Shown here one piece after another: positions 1-7,491 of a DNA stretch of 41,253 bases (positions within the stretch are counted from its first letter, which is position 1; each line of letters begins with the position of its first letter). The notes below the pieces were generated by a model that was not told the DNA's origin, made no database searches, and worked only from the letters and a program-made list of their open reading frames with translations. Source of the DNA: an uncultured eubacterium 1-6 (lineage in GTDB: Bacteria > Bacillota > Clostridia > Lachnospirales > Lachnospiraceae); NCBI GenBank assembly GCA_903789595.1, contig CAIFEZ010000031.1:1-41253 (forward strand). Direction: 5' to 3'. Made by a program: the position numbers and the translations under genes.

Positions 1-52
1 GCTCATATTTCCGTTGGGAAATACTCGCTCGAGCTCAACAGGCTAAAGCCCA

Positions 53-102
53 TAAAAAAAAGAATGCCGGAGTGCCCTCTCGTTTGGGTTCACTCCGGCA
101 TT
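53..102 (-). terminator. Rho-independent terminator of the flavoprotein operon
   Basis: A perfect 12-bp stem (63-74 with 91-102) is followed on the minus strand by eight T residues (54-61). It lies just after the stop of the flavoprotein gene, so it should end that two-gene transcript. Confidence 0.9.
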
Positions 103-124
103 TACCTTTCCTGATGTCTGTTTC

Positions 125-667
125 TTATCTGACCGACTTTCCCATTTCATATGCCTGTTTAAAAACAGGACTCTTTTTGATCTCTCCAGGCTGATACACG
201 CCGGTTCCATAGATGACGCCTTTTTCTTCGGCGCCTTCAACACAATCGGCATAACCTCTGAAGCATGCAAGTGTCGTTTCCTGTGCAGCTTTATCAGTAT
301 CAGCACAGGTGACGATATAATAGAATTCCTTGTTCTTCACTTCGGTCCAACCGGCCATTGTCCGATCAATGAGTGCCTTCATCTGGGCGTCGATCGAATA
401 GAAATAGACAGGGCTTGCCAAAACGATCACGTCCGCATCGATCATCTGCTGCAGGATGTCTGCCATATCATCTTTCTTTGCACAGACCCCGCCGGACTTC
501 CTGCAGTAATAACAGGCACTGCAGTAACCGATCTTCTTTTCGGCAGCGCGGATCTTGGTGACTTCGTTGCCGGCTTCAACTGCTCCGCGCATGAACTCAT
601 CACACAGAAGATCCGAGTTCCCGCCCTTTCTGGGACTTCCGGACAGGATCAATACTTTTTTACTCAT
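125..667 (-). CDS. Flavodoxin-fold iron-sulfur flavoprotein, NAD(P)H-dependent oxidoreductase family
   Basis: The 180-residue product has the FMN phosphate-binding loop GSPRKGGNS (residues 10-18) after a first beta strand. It then has a compact cysteine motif C49-x2-C52-x2-C55-x6-C62, as in archaeal and clostridial iron-sulfur flavoproteins that bind a 4Fe-4S cluster beside FMN. ASPVYFYS forms part of the flavin site. The ATG at 667 is chosen because AGGGAGG lies at the right distance; a longer in-frame extension has no such site. It is the second gene of an operon with the decarboxylase-like gene, whose original stop probably overlapped this start. The likely role is reduction of quinones, nitro compounds or oxidants in the cytoplasm. 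The substrate is unknown. Confidence 0.88.
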   Translation of the reverse strand: MSKKVLILSGSPRKGGNSDLLCDEFMRGAVEAGNEVTKIRAAEKKIGYCSACYYCRKSGGVCAKKDDMADILQQMIDADVIVLASPVYFYSIDAQMKALIDRTMAGWTEVKNKEFYYIVTCADTDKAAQETTLACFRGYADCVEGAEEKGVIYGTGVYQPGEIKKSPVFKQAYEMGKSVR

Positions 668-701
668 CCCCGTAAACCTCCCTGATGATAGGAAAAGTGC
701 T

Positions 702-980
702 CTATGCTTTTGGCCAGCCGCAATAGAATGCAAGCTGTGTCACAATTTCAACTGCTTCCTCCTTTGTGATGCCGTGCTCCTTTCCAAGGGTCAGATGGCT
801 CATCAGCTGTGGGAAGAGTCCTGCGGAAAACAATGCGGCAATCGTAATCATGCTGCGGTCTCTGGGGGAGAGTTCCTTTTCCCTCGACCAGACTTTTCCA
901 AAGAGTACATCATCATTCAGTTCTGCAAATTTTGGGGCAAGATCCCCCAGGCGATCTTTGCCAACTGTTTGTTTCTTCAT
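702..980 (-). CDS. Carboxymuconolactone decarboxylase (AhpD-like) family protein, C-terminus cut by an in-frame TAG
   Basis: The 92-residue product matches the small CMD family (SREKELSPRDRSMITIAAL, then the helix ending YCGWPKA). These are cytoplasmic redox or decarboxylase-like proteins, often paired with flavoproteins. The ATG at 980 has AGGAGGG upstream. The protein ends at TAG (702-704) right after GWPKA, where the family normally continues with Trp and another helix. The same frame stays open for 13 more codons (STFPIIREVYGDE) to a TAA at 661-663, which overlaps the next gene's ATG. A TGG-to-TAG change is therefore likely. The truncated protein may still fold, because the catalytic core is complete. 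Confidence 0.8.
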   Translation of the reverse strand: MKKQTVGKDRLGDLAPKFAELNDDVLFGKVWSREKELSPRDRSMITIAALFSAGLFPQLMSHLTLGKEHGITKEEAVEIVTQLAFYCGWPKA

Positions 981-1034
981 ATCCTTCAAATCCCTCCTTA
1001 CTCGTTTCAGGACAAGAGTTACTGTGCGAGCAGT

Positions 1035-1130
1035 GTCTTTGTATATACAAAGACAAAATTCGCTCGTTGGGGAATCTCCCCAATCCCCTTGAACATTTCC
1101 TAGGAAATGGCTGCGCGTTCTAATGAACGC
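1035..1130. promoter_or_regulatory. Cluster of four palindromes, putative operator region of the CMD-flavoprotein operon
   Basis: Directly upstream of the CMD gene lie four inverted repeats: a perfect 20-bp palindrome GTCTTTGTATATACAAAGAC (1035-1054), a 7-bp stem with a 3-nt loop (1067-1083), a perfect 16-bp palindrome CATTTCCTAGGAAATG (1094-1109) and GCGTTC/GAACGC (1115-1130). The first looks like a dimeric repressor site of the MarR/HxlR kind, and its centre could also supply a TATA-like -10. No regulator gene is adjacent. Operator function is inferred. Confidence 0.5.
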
Positions 1131-1154
1131 TAAATGCAAAAACAATAAACAACA

Positions 1155-1198
1155 AGAAAAAAGGCATATGACAGCATCATTAACAGCCATCATATGCC
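1155..1198 (-). terminator. Terminator after symE
   Basis: A GGCATATGA/TCATATGCC stem (1163-1171 with 1190-1198) is followed on the minus strand by a T6 run (1157-1162). It sits about 45 nt past the symE stop. Confidence 0.75.
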
Positions 1199-1241
1199 AA
1201 TGGAATCGTTGCTCAATTATTAAGTTAAATTAATATCCTAC

Positions 1242-1421
1242 TCATTCTTCTCGAGGCTTGATTATCAGTTTTCCTTCTGAACACTGTACATCAACTTTTG
1301 TCCCAATGAAAAAGCCATACCGCTCAAGCCACTGCCCTTTCAGAACGATTGATGGTGTGCTCTTGTAGTGATACCCGCTGCTTTCATAAACTGACAACTT
1401 ACGAGTGTTTCTCTGCTCCAT
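1242..1421 (-). CDS. symE: SymE family type I toxin-like protein
   Basis: This 59-residue gene has the SymE signature: a central PSIVLKGQWLERYGFFIGTKV followed by a beta hairpin ending GKLIIKP. The family has an AbrB-like fold. E. coli SymE is an SOS-induced protein that condenses nucleic acids and is held down by the antisense RNA SymR. Here GGAGG lies only 3 nt before the ATG. A 13-codon frame (MRGLEDYGAEKHS, ATG at 1440) runs through the start, which suggests coupled translation. An antisense RNA would lie on the plus strand over 1400-1500; I see no convincing promoter for it. It may be cargo of the neighbouring element. Confidence 0.75.
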   Translation of the reverse strand: MEQRNTRKLSVYESSGYHYKSTPSIVLKGQWLERYGFFIGTKVDVQCSEGKLIIKPREE

Positions 1422-1749
1422 AGTCCTCCAATCCGCGCATAATAAAAAGCGCTACTTTTATATAATTATTGAAAAAATGGAATCCGGTGTGTCTGAAAGA
1501 CACTCCCTGGCACTTTGAAGAAATGGTTGTTGTGCCGATATGATCTGTTGTCATTAAGGTAATGCTTATCCAGAACAGAAGCAACTGTTTTTTCGTAAGA
1601 CCATCATTTTACTGCAAGAGTACTGGTATCGAAACAGGAAATATTGACCAAGAAACCAATACAGAAAAAGAACGTACTAGTACAAAAGCAAAATACAGTT
1701 AATGATTCAGAAAGGATAAGTAAGGAATACCCAAAGTCCAAGGCTCCTC
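1422..1749. other. Gene-poor spacer between symE and the relaxase gene
   Basis: I find no credible gene here. A 61-codon plus-strand frame from 1644 runs antisense into the relaxase 3' end and resembles nothing I know. The stretch is AT-rich and holds a small hairpin GTGTCT/AGACAC (1489-1503) and the palindrome GTACTAGTAC (1674-1683). It may contain the end of the element or the symE promoter and antisense RNA. Confidence 0.5.
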
Positions 1750-3138
1750 TTATATTTGCTTCTTCTGTTCTCTCTCATTTGGTTGTTCCTTTTCATTCAG
1801 GATCATCTCCGCATTTTTTCTGGCATTGATCAGATCCCGCATCCGATCTCGTTCTTTCCTGTACTCGGCATACTCCGCATTCTTCTCTCTGGCAAGACGG
1901 GTGAACTCTTCATTCAGCTCCGCAACTCTTGGAATCTTCTTTAATCCGAGCTGATCGAAGGCATACTTCGCCGCTCTATGCAGCGTGATCTCTTCCCGAT
2001 GCGTCTCAAAGAAATTCTTGCTGTATCCCGCCTTCCTGTATTCCACATAAACATTTCTTGTCTTGCTGTAATTGATGATGTGCATCCGCAGAACTTTGAT
2101 CTCTTTCATTCGTGCTTCCTTCTGTTTGATATCAGAGAGCAGTTCATCGGTTCGTGCTGCAGATTCCTTTGACATCTGTTCCAGTTTGGCAAAGTCATGA
2201 ATATCGTTCTCCTGCAGAAACAAAAGAACCTTCGCCATCTGCTTCAGGTTATAGACTTTTGCCCAGTGCTGATAACCAATTCCTTTGCCCTGTTGGATCT
2301 TATCCTGCAGATCGATCAAAAGATCAATCTTCGAGCGTTTGCCCGAGGGCTGACCGGCAGAATGGGATCTCTGATCGTCTTCCAGAAACTTAATCAGATC
2401 CTGTGTCCGGAATCCTTCACTCAGCGAATCCAGGCGAATAAAACGCTTCTGTGCTCTTCCCTTTACCGCGATGTGTTTCTCTCGTTTGATCTCGTATCCC
2501 TGCCGAGAAAGCTGTTCCAGAAGATCTTCTAGATCTTTGGGTTTCTTCTTCAAAATATCTTCAATGACAGCTTCCAATTCACTGCGGATCGTATGCCGTT
2601 TCGGATAGACCGTTCTCTTCGTCCGCTCGGCGTAAGGTTTCTTCTTGATGATGCTGTAGCCATGCTCGAAGCATTCGATATCTGAAAGCCGCTGAAGAGC
2701 TATCCCGGAGAAAAAGAAGTTTTTAAATTTATGCGTATTATCAAGATCGATGGAATTGAAAATAATGTGATTGTGGATATGAGCTTTATCTGTATGTGTT
2801 GATACGGTGAAGGCATGCCTCCCTTTGGTAAACCGCATGGCAAGTTCGTAGCCCATTTTGTTGCATTCTTCCGGTGTGATCTCCCCGGGCTTGAACGACT
2901 GCCGGATCTGATAGGCAATAATATCTCCCTTATATTCCCGGCCGGTTGCTTCCTGGTACTGACGCCTGGAAAGAAGAAATTCTTCTGCTGCTGTTTCAGG
3001 CTCACACTCATACGATGAGATGAGTGTCCCGTTTTCCGTCTTATCCGGATTCTGTGAATAATCGATCCGCTCATGCATGCTGGCGGATACACCTTTATCC
3101 TTATTCACATGCAAAGCGATCAGTCTTGTTGCTGCCAT
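1750..3138 (-). CDS. MobA/VirD2-type relaxase
   Basis: The 462-residue product should nick the transfer origin and pilot the single strand. The HUH metal-binding motif is intact (H115 and H120-I-H-N-H124), and Y27 in the sequence RIDYSQNPDKT is the likely nicking tyrosine. The C-terminal half is charged and coiled-coil-like. The ATG at 3138 has GGGAGG 5 nt upstream; the longer frame to 3207 runs through a terminator hairpin and is not used. MobC lies two genes upstream, which gives a complete relaxosome pair. The protein ends in a Lys/Glu-rich tail. Confidence 0.92.
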   Translation of the reverse strand: MAATRLIALHVNKDKGVSASMHERIDYSQNPDKTENGTLISSYECEPETAAEEFLLSRRQYQEATGREYKGDIIAYQIRQSFKPGEITPEECNKMGYELAMRFTKGRHAFTVSTHTDKAHIHNHIIFNSIDLDNTHKFKNFFFSGIALQRLSDIECFEHGYSIIKKKPYAERTKRTVYPKRHTIRSELEAVIEDILKKKPKDLEDLLEQLSRQGYEIKREKHIAVKGRAQKRFIRLDSLSEGFRTQDLIKFLEDDQRSHSAGQPSGKRSKIDLLIDLQDKIQQGKGIGYQHWAKVYNLKQMAKVLLFLQENDIHDFAKLEQMSKESAARTDELLSDIKQKEARMKEIKVLRMHIINYSKTRNVYVEYRKAGYSKNFFETHREEITLHRAAKYAFDQLGLKKIPRVAELNEEFTRLAREKNAEYAEYRKERDRMRDLINARKNAEMILNEKEQPNEREQKKQI

Positions 3139-3156
3139 ATTTCCTCCCATTATGCA

Positions 3157-3199
3157 AAAAACCGGGGACCATCCCACTGAAGAAGCGGAACAGTCCCCG
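3157..3199 (-). terminator. Terminator-like hairpin before the relaxase gene
   Basis: CGGGGAC (3163-3169) pairs with GTCCCCG (3193-3199), and T6 follows on the minus strand. It lies between the small membrane-protein gene and the relaxase start. It should reduce relaxase expression from upstream, or act as an attenuator. Confidence 0.65.
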
Positions 3200-3224
3200 A
3201 TAAGCAATGATTCAAATTTTCTTA

Positions 3225-3518
3225 TTATGAGTGAATAAAACCAGAAATTCCTTCTCTCGCTGATTCAAGTAAGACGATGACGAGTGCTGCTGCAAAGAGT
3301 ACAAGAAAGCAGATGCCTACCAATACAGTCAGAATCAGGCAATTCAGCCATTGCTGGCCAAACAGACACCAGATATCGCATCCGATAATGAGGAACATCA
3401 GCGGTCCGATGATATAAGACGAAAGATTCGTCAGCAGCTTGAATAAAAGCTCTGCAATCCCCACAACCAGAAATAGCGGAATAGCGATAATTTTAAAGAT
3501 AATACGAATAGCCAGCAT
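3225..3518 (-). CDS. Small ICE membrane protein
   Basis: This 97-residue protein is almost entirely hydrophobic, with about three membrane segments (roughly residues 5-30, 33-50 and 57-85) and a short polar tail. An AGGGGG ribosome site precedes the ATG at 3518. It lies between mobC and the relaxase, a usual place for small unnamed membrane proteins in these elements. I do not recognise a family and assign no function. Confidence 0.65.
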   Translation of the reverse strand: MLAIRIIFKIIAIPLFLVVGIAELLFKLLTNLSSYIIGPLMFLIIGCDIWCLFGQQWLNCLILTVLVGICFLVLFAAALVIVLLESAREGISGFIHS

Positions 3519-3596
3519 GATGATCTGCCCCCTTTCCTGTTTCTGATTTCAGTTAAACAAGACCCGAAGGAAATTGCAAGGATGTCAAAGAATGCC

Positions 3597-3935
3597 TTAT
3601 CGCACGGTAGACAACGCCTCAAGGATTCCCTTGCCTGTCTCCATAATCACGGAGAACTGCTCCTGCAGGTCTCTGATATCTTCTTCGTAGATGCTGCCGT
3701 CCGTATTCGCATGCTTTGCGTATTGATTCAGATTGTTGCTGCAGCGCTTCAGGAGAGTCACCAGTTCCTTGATCTCCTTCAGATCCAGATGAATGCAGTA
3801 GCCATCCAATGCCATTTTTCGGATGTAGGCACTCATATTGTGGACACCGATCTCTTCCATCTTATCGTGGATACTGTTCCGATCATCCTCTGAAATCCGA
3901 AGGATAATAACTTCCTCTTTCTTCAATTTTCTCAC
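3597..3935 (-). CDS. mobC: MobC-type relaxosome accessory protein
   Basis: The 112-residue protein starts with a ribbon-helix-helix-like segment (VIILRISEDDRNSIHDKMEE). The MobC core follows: NMSAYIRKMALDGYCI, then LKRCSNNLNQYAKHANTDGSIY. MobC proteins bind near oriT and help the relaxase melt the nick site. The start overlaps the previous gene's stop by 4 nt, so the two are translationally coupled. The relaxase lies two genes downstream. Confidence 0.88.
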   Translation of the reverse strand: MRKLKKEEVIILRISEDDRNSIHDKMEEIGVHNMSAYIRKMALDGYCIHLDLKEIKELVTLLKRCSNNLNQYAKHANTDGSIYEEDIRDLQEQFSVIMETGKGILEALSTVR

Positions 3936-4126
3936 ATCCTCATTCCAGCATATTCCTTCTCGGAGATCTGCTGAAGCTTTCGAATGACATTTGCAAGCAT
4001 CCGGTCCAGTTCCGTTTCGTCTTCTTCCAGTGAACTTCTCACCTTCTTCATGGAAGCAATCGTTTCCGACAGACTTTTCTCTCCGTACAGCATCAACAGC
4101 ATCCGATCATCCTGATTCCATTTCAT
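3932..4126 (-). CDS. Transposon-transfer assisting (TTRAP-like) small protein
   Basis: The 64-residue protein has the TTRAP layout: an N-terminal DDRMLLMLYGEKSLSETIASM helix, a DETELDRML segment, and a final KLQQISEKEY helix. The family is found only in conjugative transposons and its activity is unknown. The ATG at 4126 has AGGAGGG at good distance; the longer frame to 4249 overlaps the upstream gene without a ribosome site. It is coupled to mobC by a 4-nt overlap. Confidence 0.7.
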   Translation of the reverse strand: MKWNQDDRMLLMLYGEKSLSETIASMKKVRSSLEEDETELDRMLANVIRKLQQISEKEYAGMRM

Positions 4127-4134
4127 TTGCCCTC

Positions 4135-4749
4135 CTATTCCCGGTTCCGGTCGATCATTTCCGGAAAACCGATAAACGGTGGTGCTTCCTTTTCCTTCAT
4201 CGCATTTAGCTGATCCAGTACAGACTCTTTCTTCTTTTCGCATTTGCACGGGACAGCTTCGTCCGGCAGGTTATTCACCACTCCATCGAGCATATTGTCA
4301 TTCTGTTCCAGCATATCTTCCAGTGTGCGTATATGATTCTTCTGGGAGTAAAAGCCCTCCAGCGGCGTAAAACCGACCGAATCTACATAGTGTGCAGAAA
4401 CAGTTCCGTTCTGCCGCAGCATTACTACATCACTGACCGAAAGACTGTGACCATGGAAATCCTCCGGGCGATCTACGTTGAACTTCTCATATATCTGCTC
4501 CAGCATGACATTCTGATCCGCATACGGAAGCAGAGGCGCCGCATAAATTACTTCATAGTGATCAATGTCCGGCTCCTTCCCGGCTCTCCTTAAATTGCTG
4601 TAAGATTCAAATCTTTCATCCTGCGTCTCATCCTCATGGCGAAGCTGCAGGATTGCATAGGTATCGGTGATGTCCGTGAGGAATGCCTCGATCTTCTCCG
4701 GCTCAGATTTTCCGTTGACTTCATCCCATTTCACAATGTCTCTGCTCAT
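4135..4749 (-). CDS. YodL / DUF4316-type ICE protein
   Basis: This 204-residue protein contains the block EKFNVDRPEDFHGHSLSVSD followed by a HYVDSVGF segment. I recognise that block from YodL-domain proteins of Clostridial conjugative elements. A C-terminal tail with NMLDGVVNNLP resembles DUF4316. Such domains often sit at the ends of larger polyvalent element proteins. The function is unknown. It overlaps the upstream gene by 4 nt and precedes the TTRAP-like gene by 8 nt, in one operon. Confidence 0.7.
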   Translation of the reverse strand: MSRDIVKWDEVNGKSEPEKIEAFLTDITDTYAILQLRHEDETQDERFESYSNLRRAGKEPDIDHYEVIYAAPLLPYADQNVMLEQIYEKFNVDRPEDFHGHSLSVSDVVMLRQNGTVSAHYVDSVGFTPLEGFYSQKNHIRTLEDMLEQNDNMLDGVVNNLPDEAVPCKCEKKKESVLDQLNAMKEKEAPPFIGFPEMIDRNRE

Positions 4750-5060
4750 ATTGTTTCCTCCGCTTTTTCAAATGGCGAACCATACTTTTTCACCCTCTCC
4801 TTGGCTGCCATACTTTGCTTTTTCTTACGTTCCTCACTGTATGGCTGCCGGATGCTGATATACTTCTTCGGCACTGTAAACATGAGGCAGTGCTGACTGC
4901 CTTTCTCTTTCAGAACAAAGAGGCCTGGGTACTTCCTAGAAAGCTCCAGAAGGCGTTTCCCAAGTTTCTGGTCATACGTGTAAACACTGGCTGTCTCCAG
5001 CTCATTGTCCCAGTTAATAATGGTTTCCTGCTCAGCAGGCGAAAGACGATAATTCTTCAT
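4746..5060 (-). CDS. Conserved ICE hypothetical protein
   Basis: The 104-residue protein is basic at its C-terminus. It shows segments familiar from element proteins of gut Firmicutes (EQETIINWDNELETASVYTYD, then a VPKKYISIRQPYS segment). I know no function or structure for it. It overlaps both neighbours by 4 nt, so it is translated in a coupled chain with the YodL-type protein and the acidic protein upstream. Confidence 0.65.
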   Translation of the reverse strand: MKNYRLSPAEQETIINWDNELETASVYTYDQKLGKRLLELSRKYPGLFVLKEKGSQHCLMFTVPKKYISIRQPYSEERKKKQSMAAKERVKKYGSPFEKAEETI

Positions 5061-5425
5061 CGCACATCCTCCTTTGATGAGATCAGCTTTCCTTTTTCAG
5101 GGGTTGGCTTGTTCTTTGAAATCTCATCGATACGGTCCAGAATGAATAGTTTCTGCTGTACAGAGAGCTTTCCCTGCTTCTCATATCGATCCATCAGATC
5201 AAGCAGATCCGCGGCCTCCAGCGCGAACTCGCCTTCCTCTTCCACTGCTTCCTGCAGATAGTCCCGATAACCGGAAAGATTTCCCTTCAGCAGCTCGCCT
5301 TTGATCTGTGCAAAGCCTTCTTCTCTTGAACTGACCTCATCCATATATCCGTAAGGATCAAAATCATAACCAAACTGATCAAGTCCGGCTGCCAGCTCAT
5401 CGATTGTCACATTCTCACTGCTCAT
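5057..5425 (-). CDS. Acidic ICE hypothetical protein
   Basis: This 122-residue acidic protein has the N-terminal FGYDFDPYGYMD segment followed by predicted helices. It resembles the small proteins or detached large-polyvalent-protein domains common beside topB in these elements. No catalytic motif is visible. Its start overlaps the topB stop by 4 nt and its stop overlaps the next start by 4 nt. Confidence 0.6.
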   Translation of the reverse strand: MSSENVTIDELAAGLDQFGYDFDPYGYMDEVSSREEGFAQIKGELLKGNLSGYRDYLQEAVEEEGEFALEAADLLDLMDRYEKQGKLSVQQKLFILDRIDEISKNKPTPEKGKLISSKEDVR

Positions 5426-7491
5426 GTTGACCTCTTTTCAAATTCCATGTGGAAGGACGGACGTTGCTTCTCATCCGCTGTCATATGAAGGATTGCGTTG
5501 TACTTCTTACCCGTTCTCTGGGAAGTGCAGCCGACAAGCTTTGTCTGTCCGTCGGAAAGAAGCGCCGTAACAACTGGTTCTGTCAGTTCTTTCCCGATCT
5601 TCTTGAAATACGCATTATCTCTCCAGAGCCCGAAATGGCAGTCCTGACAGCTGCAGAACCAGCCCTTCCGCGTTTCCATCACGTCGCTGCCGCAGACCGG
5701 GCACTTACCTATGATTTTCTTTTCATTCATACCTTTGATATCCTCCTGTTTTTCTGTTTCCTGAACGATGGCCCTTACCATCTCTTCTATTTCGTCCATG
5801 AATTCTTCCGGCTGCAGCTGGTCTTTCTCCACCTGCAGAAGTTTCTGTTCCCACTCCGCCGTCATGGAAGGAGACTTGATCTTCTCTGGCACCGCACGGA
5901 TCAGCGCTTTCCCGGTCTCTGTCGGGATCAGGTTCTTTACCTTCTTGTCGGAGACACGGTTCAGAAATCCTTTTGACACAAGCTTTTCGATAATGGCTGC
6001 CCGTGTTGCCGGTGTACCGAGTCCCTTTCTTTCCGCTTCATCCGGTGTCTCCTTCGCGCCAGCCTTTTCCATTGCAGCAAGAAGAGAGTCCTCCGTGTAA
6101 TGCTTTGGCGATTCTGTTTTTCCTTCCCTGCATTCCGATCCTGTAAAGGCAAGGCGGCTACCTTCCTGTAGATCTGGCAGAACAGCCACTTCCTTTTCTT
6201 TCTTCCGGCTGAAGAAACGATCCAGAAGCCGCCATCCAGCATCCTGCACCGTTCTTCCTTTGGTAGTGAAATCAGCACCGCCGGACTTCAGAACCGCCCT
6301 GGTCTCCGTATACTTCACTGGTTCCCCTACAGCAGCGAGAAGTCTTGACGCCACCAGTGTCAGCACCTCTTTTTCGCCTCTGGGAAGATCCTCCAGCTTA
6401 CTTTTCACCATGCTCTTTGTCGGAATCACAGCATGATGGTCGGTGACCTTTTTACTGTTGATGACCTGTTCCGAGTGCACAAAAAGCTTCTCCTTCCAGC
6501 CAAATTTCTCTGCGACTGAATGGCAGAGATCCGGCAGCATCTCTGCCATGTCATCCGTCAGATACCGGCTGTCCGTCCGGGGATAGGTCACCAGTTTCTT
6601 TTCATAAAGACTCTGCAGATAATCCAATGTCTGTTTTGCTGTAAACCCAAGCGTCCGGTTTGCCTCCCGCTGAAGGCTTGTAAGATCGAAAAGAAGCGGT
6701 GGTTTCTCCATCTTCTGCTTTTTCTCAACGCTCTCGACAACTGCTTCTTTTTCCTGCATACAGGCATCCATCAGATGCGCTGCCTCATCCTGCGTTTCAT
6801 AACGTCTGCTCAACACATCAAACTCAGGGAAGTGAAGCGTCACGGTGAAAAAGGGCACTGGAACAAAAGACGAAATATCCTTCTCCCGGTCCACGGTCAG
6901 GGCAAGCGTCGGTGTCATGACACGGCCGATATTCAGCGTTTCCCCATAGATACATGAAAAAAGCCGGGTTGCGTTGATTCCGACGATCCAGTCGGCACGT
7001 TCCCGACATAAAGCTGACTCATACAGCGCATCATATGCAGCTGACGGCAGCAGCTTCTCAAAACCTTCTTTGATTGCTGCATCCTCCATGGATGAAATCC
7101 AAAGACGTTCAAATGGTTTTCGGCTTCCGGTCTGACTGTAAACAAGCCGGAAGATCAGTTCTCCCTCTCTTCCAGCATCGGTCGCTTCTACAAGACTGTC
7201 CACGTCCTTTCTCTCCATCAGTTTCTTCAGCAGCGTGTACTGCTTTCTTGTTGAGGAAGAGACAAGGTATTTCCAGTGCTCCGGCACAATCGGCAGACTT
7301 TCAATGTTCCATGCTTTGTACCGGTCATCATAATTCTGTGGTTCCGCAAGTTCGATCAGGTGTCCGAAACACCAGCTTACCAGATAACCGTTTCCTTCCA
7401 GATACCCATCCTTTCGTTCATTTGCGCCGATCACCTTGGCAATGCTCTGTGCAACGGATGGCTTTTCCGCAATTACTAACTTATATCCCAT
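5422..7491 (-). CDS. topB: Element-encoded DNA topoisomerase III (type IA)
   Basis: The 689-residue enzyme relaxes and decatenates DNA by single-strand passage and is usual in this ICE family. The Toprim domain has E9 and the DAGREGE motif (105-111). The active-site tyrosine is Y303 in VTYPRTDSRYL. A C-terminal zinc-ribbon (CPVCG, then CSCQDC) is present. The start is GTG 7494 or ATG 7491. I prefer the ATG, 8 nt after AGAGGTG, and the upstream stop overlaps it. The length is normal and nothing appears broken. Confidence 0.95.
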   Translation of the reverse strand: MGYKLVIAEKPSVAQSIAKVIGANERKDGYLEGNGYLVSWCFGHLIELAEPQNYDDRYKAWNIESLPIVPEHWKYLVSSSTRKQYTLLKKLMERKDVDSLVEATDAGREGELIFRLVYSQTGSRKPFERLWISSMEDAAIKEGFEKLLPSAAYDALYESALCRERADWIVGINATRLFSCIYGETLNIGRVMTPTLALTVDREKDISSFVPVPFFTVTLHFPEFDVLSRRYETQDEAAHLMDACMQEKEAVVESVEKKQKMEKPPLLFDLTSLQREANRTLGFTAKQTLDYLQSLYEKKLVTYPRTDSRYLTDDMAEMLPDLCHSVAEKFGWKEKLFVHSEQVINSKKVTDHHAVIPTKSMVKSKLEDLPRGEKEVLTLVASRLLAAVGEPVKYTETRAVLKSGGADFTTKGRTVQDAGWRLLDRFFSRKKEKEVAVLPDLQEGSRLAFTGSECREGKTESPKHYTEDSLLAAMEKAGAKETPDEAERKGLGTPATRAAIIEKLVSKGFLNRVSDKKVKNLIPTETGKALIRAVPEKIKSPSMTAEWEQKLLQVEKDQLQPEEFMDEIEEMVRAIVQETEKQEDIKGMNEKKIIGKCPVCGSDVMETRKGWFCSCQDCHFGLWRDNAYFKKIGKELTEPVVTALLSDGQTKLVGCTSQRTGKKYNAILHMTADEKQRPSFHMEFEKRST

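Noticed and set aside
1644-1829. 61-codon plus-strand gene
   Set aside because: Its second half is antisense to the relaxase gene and the first half shows no ribosome site or known motif.
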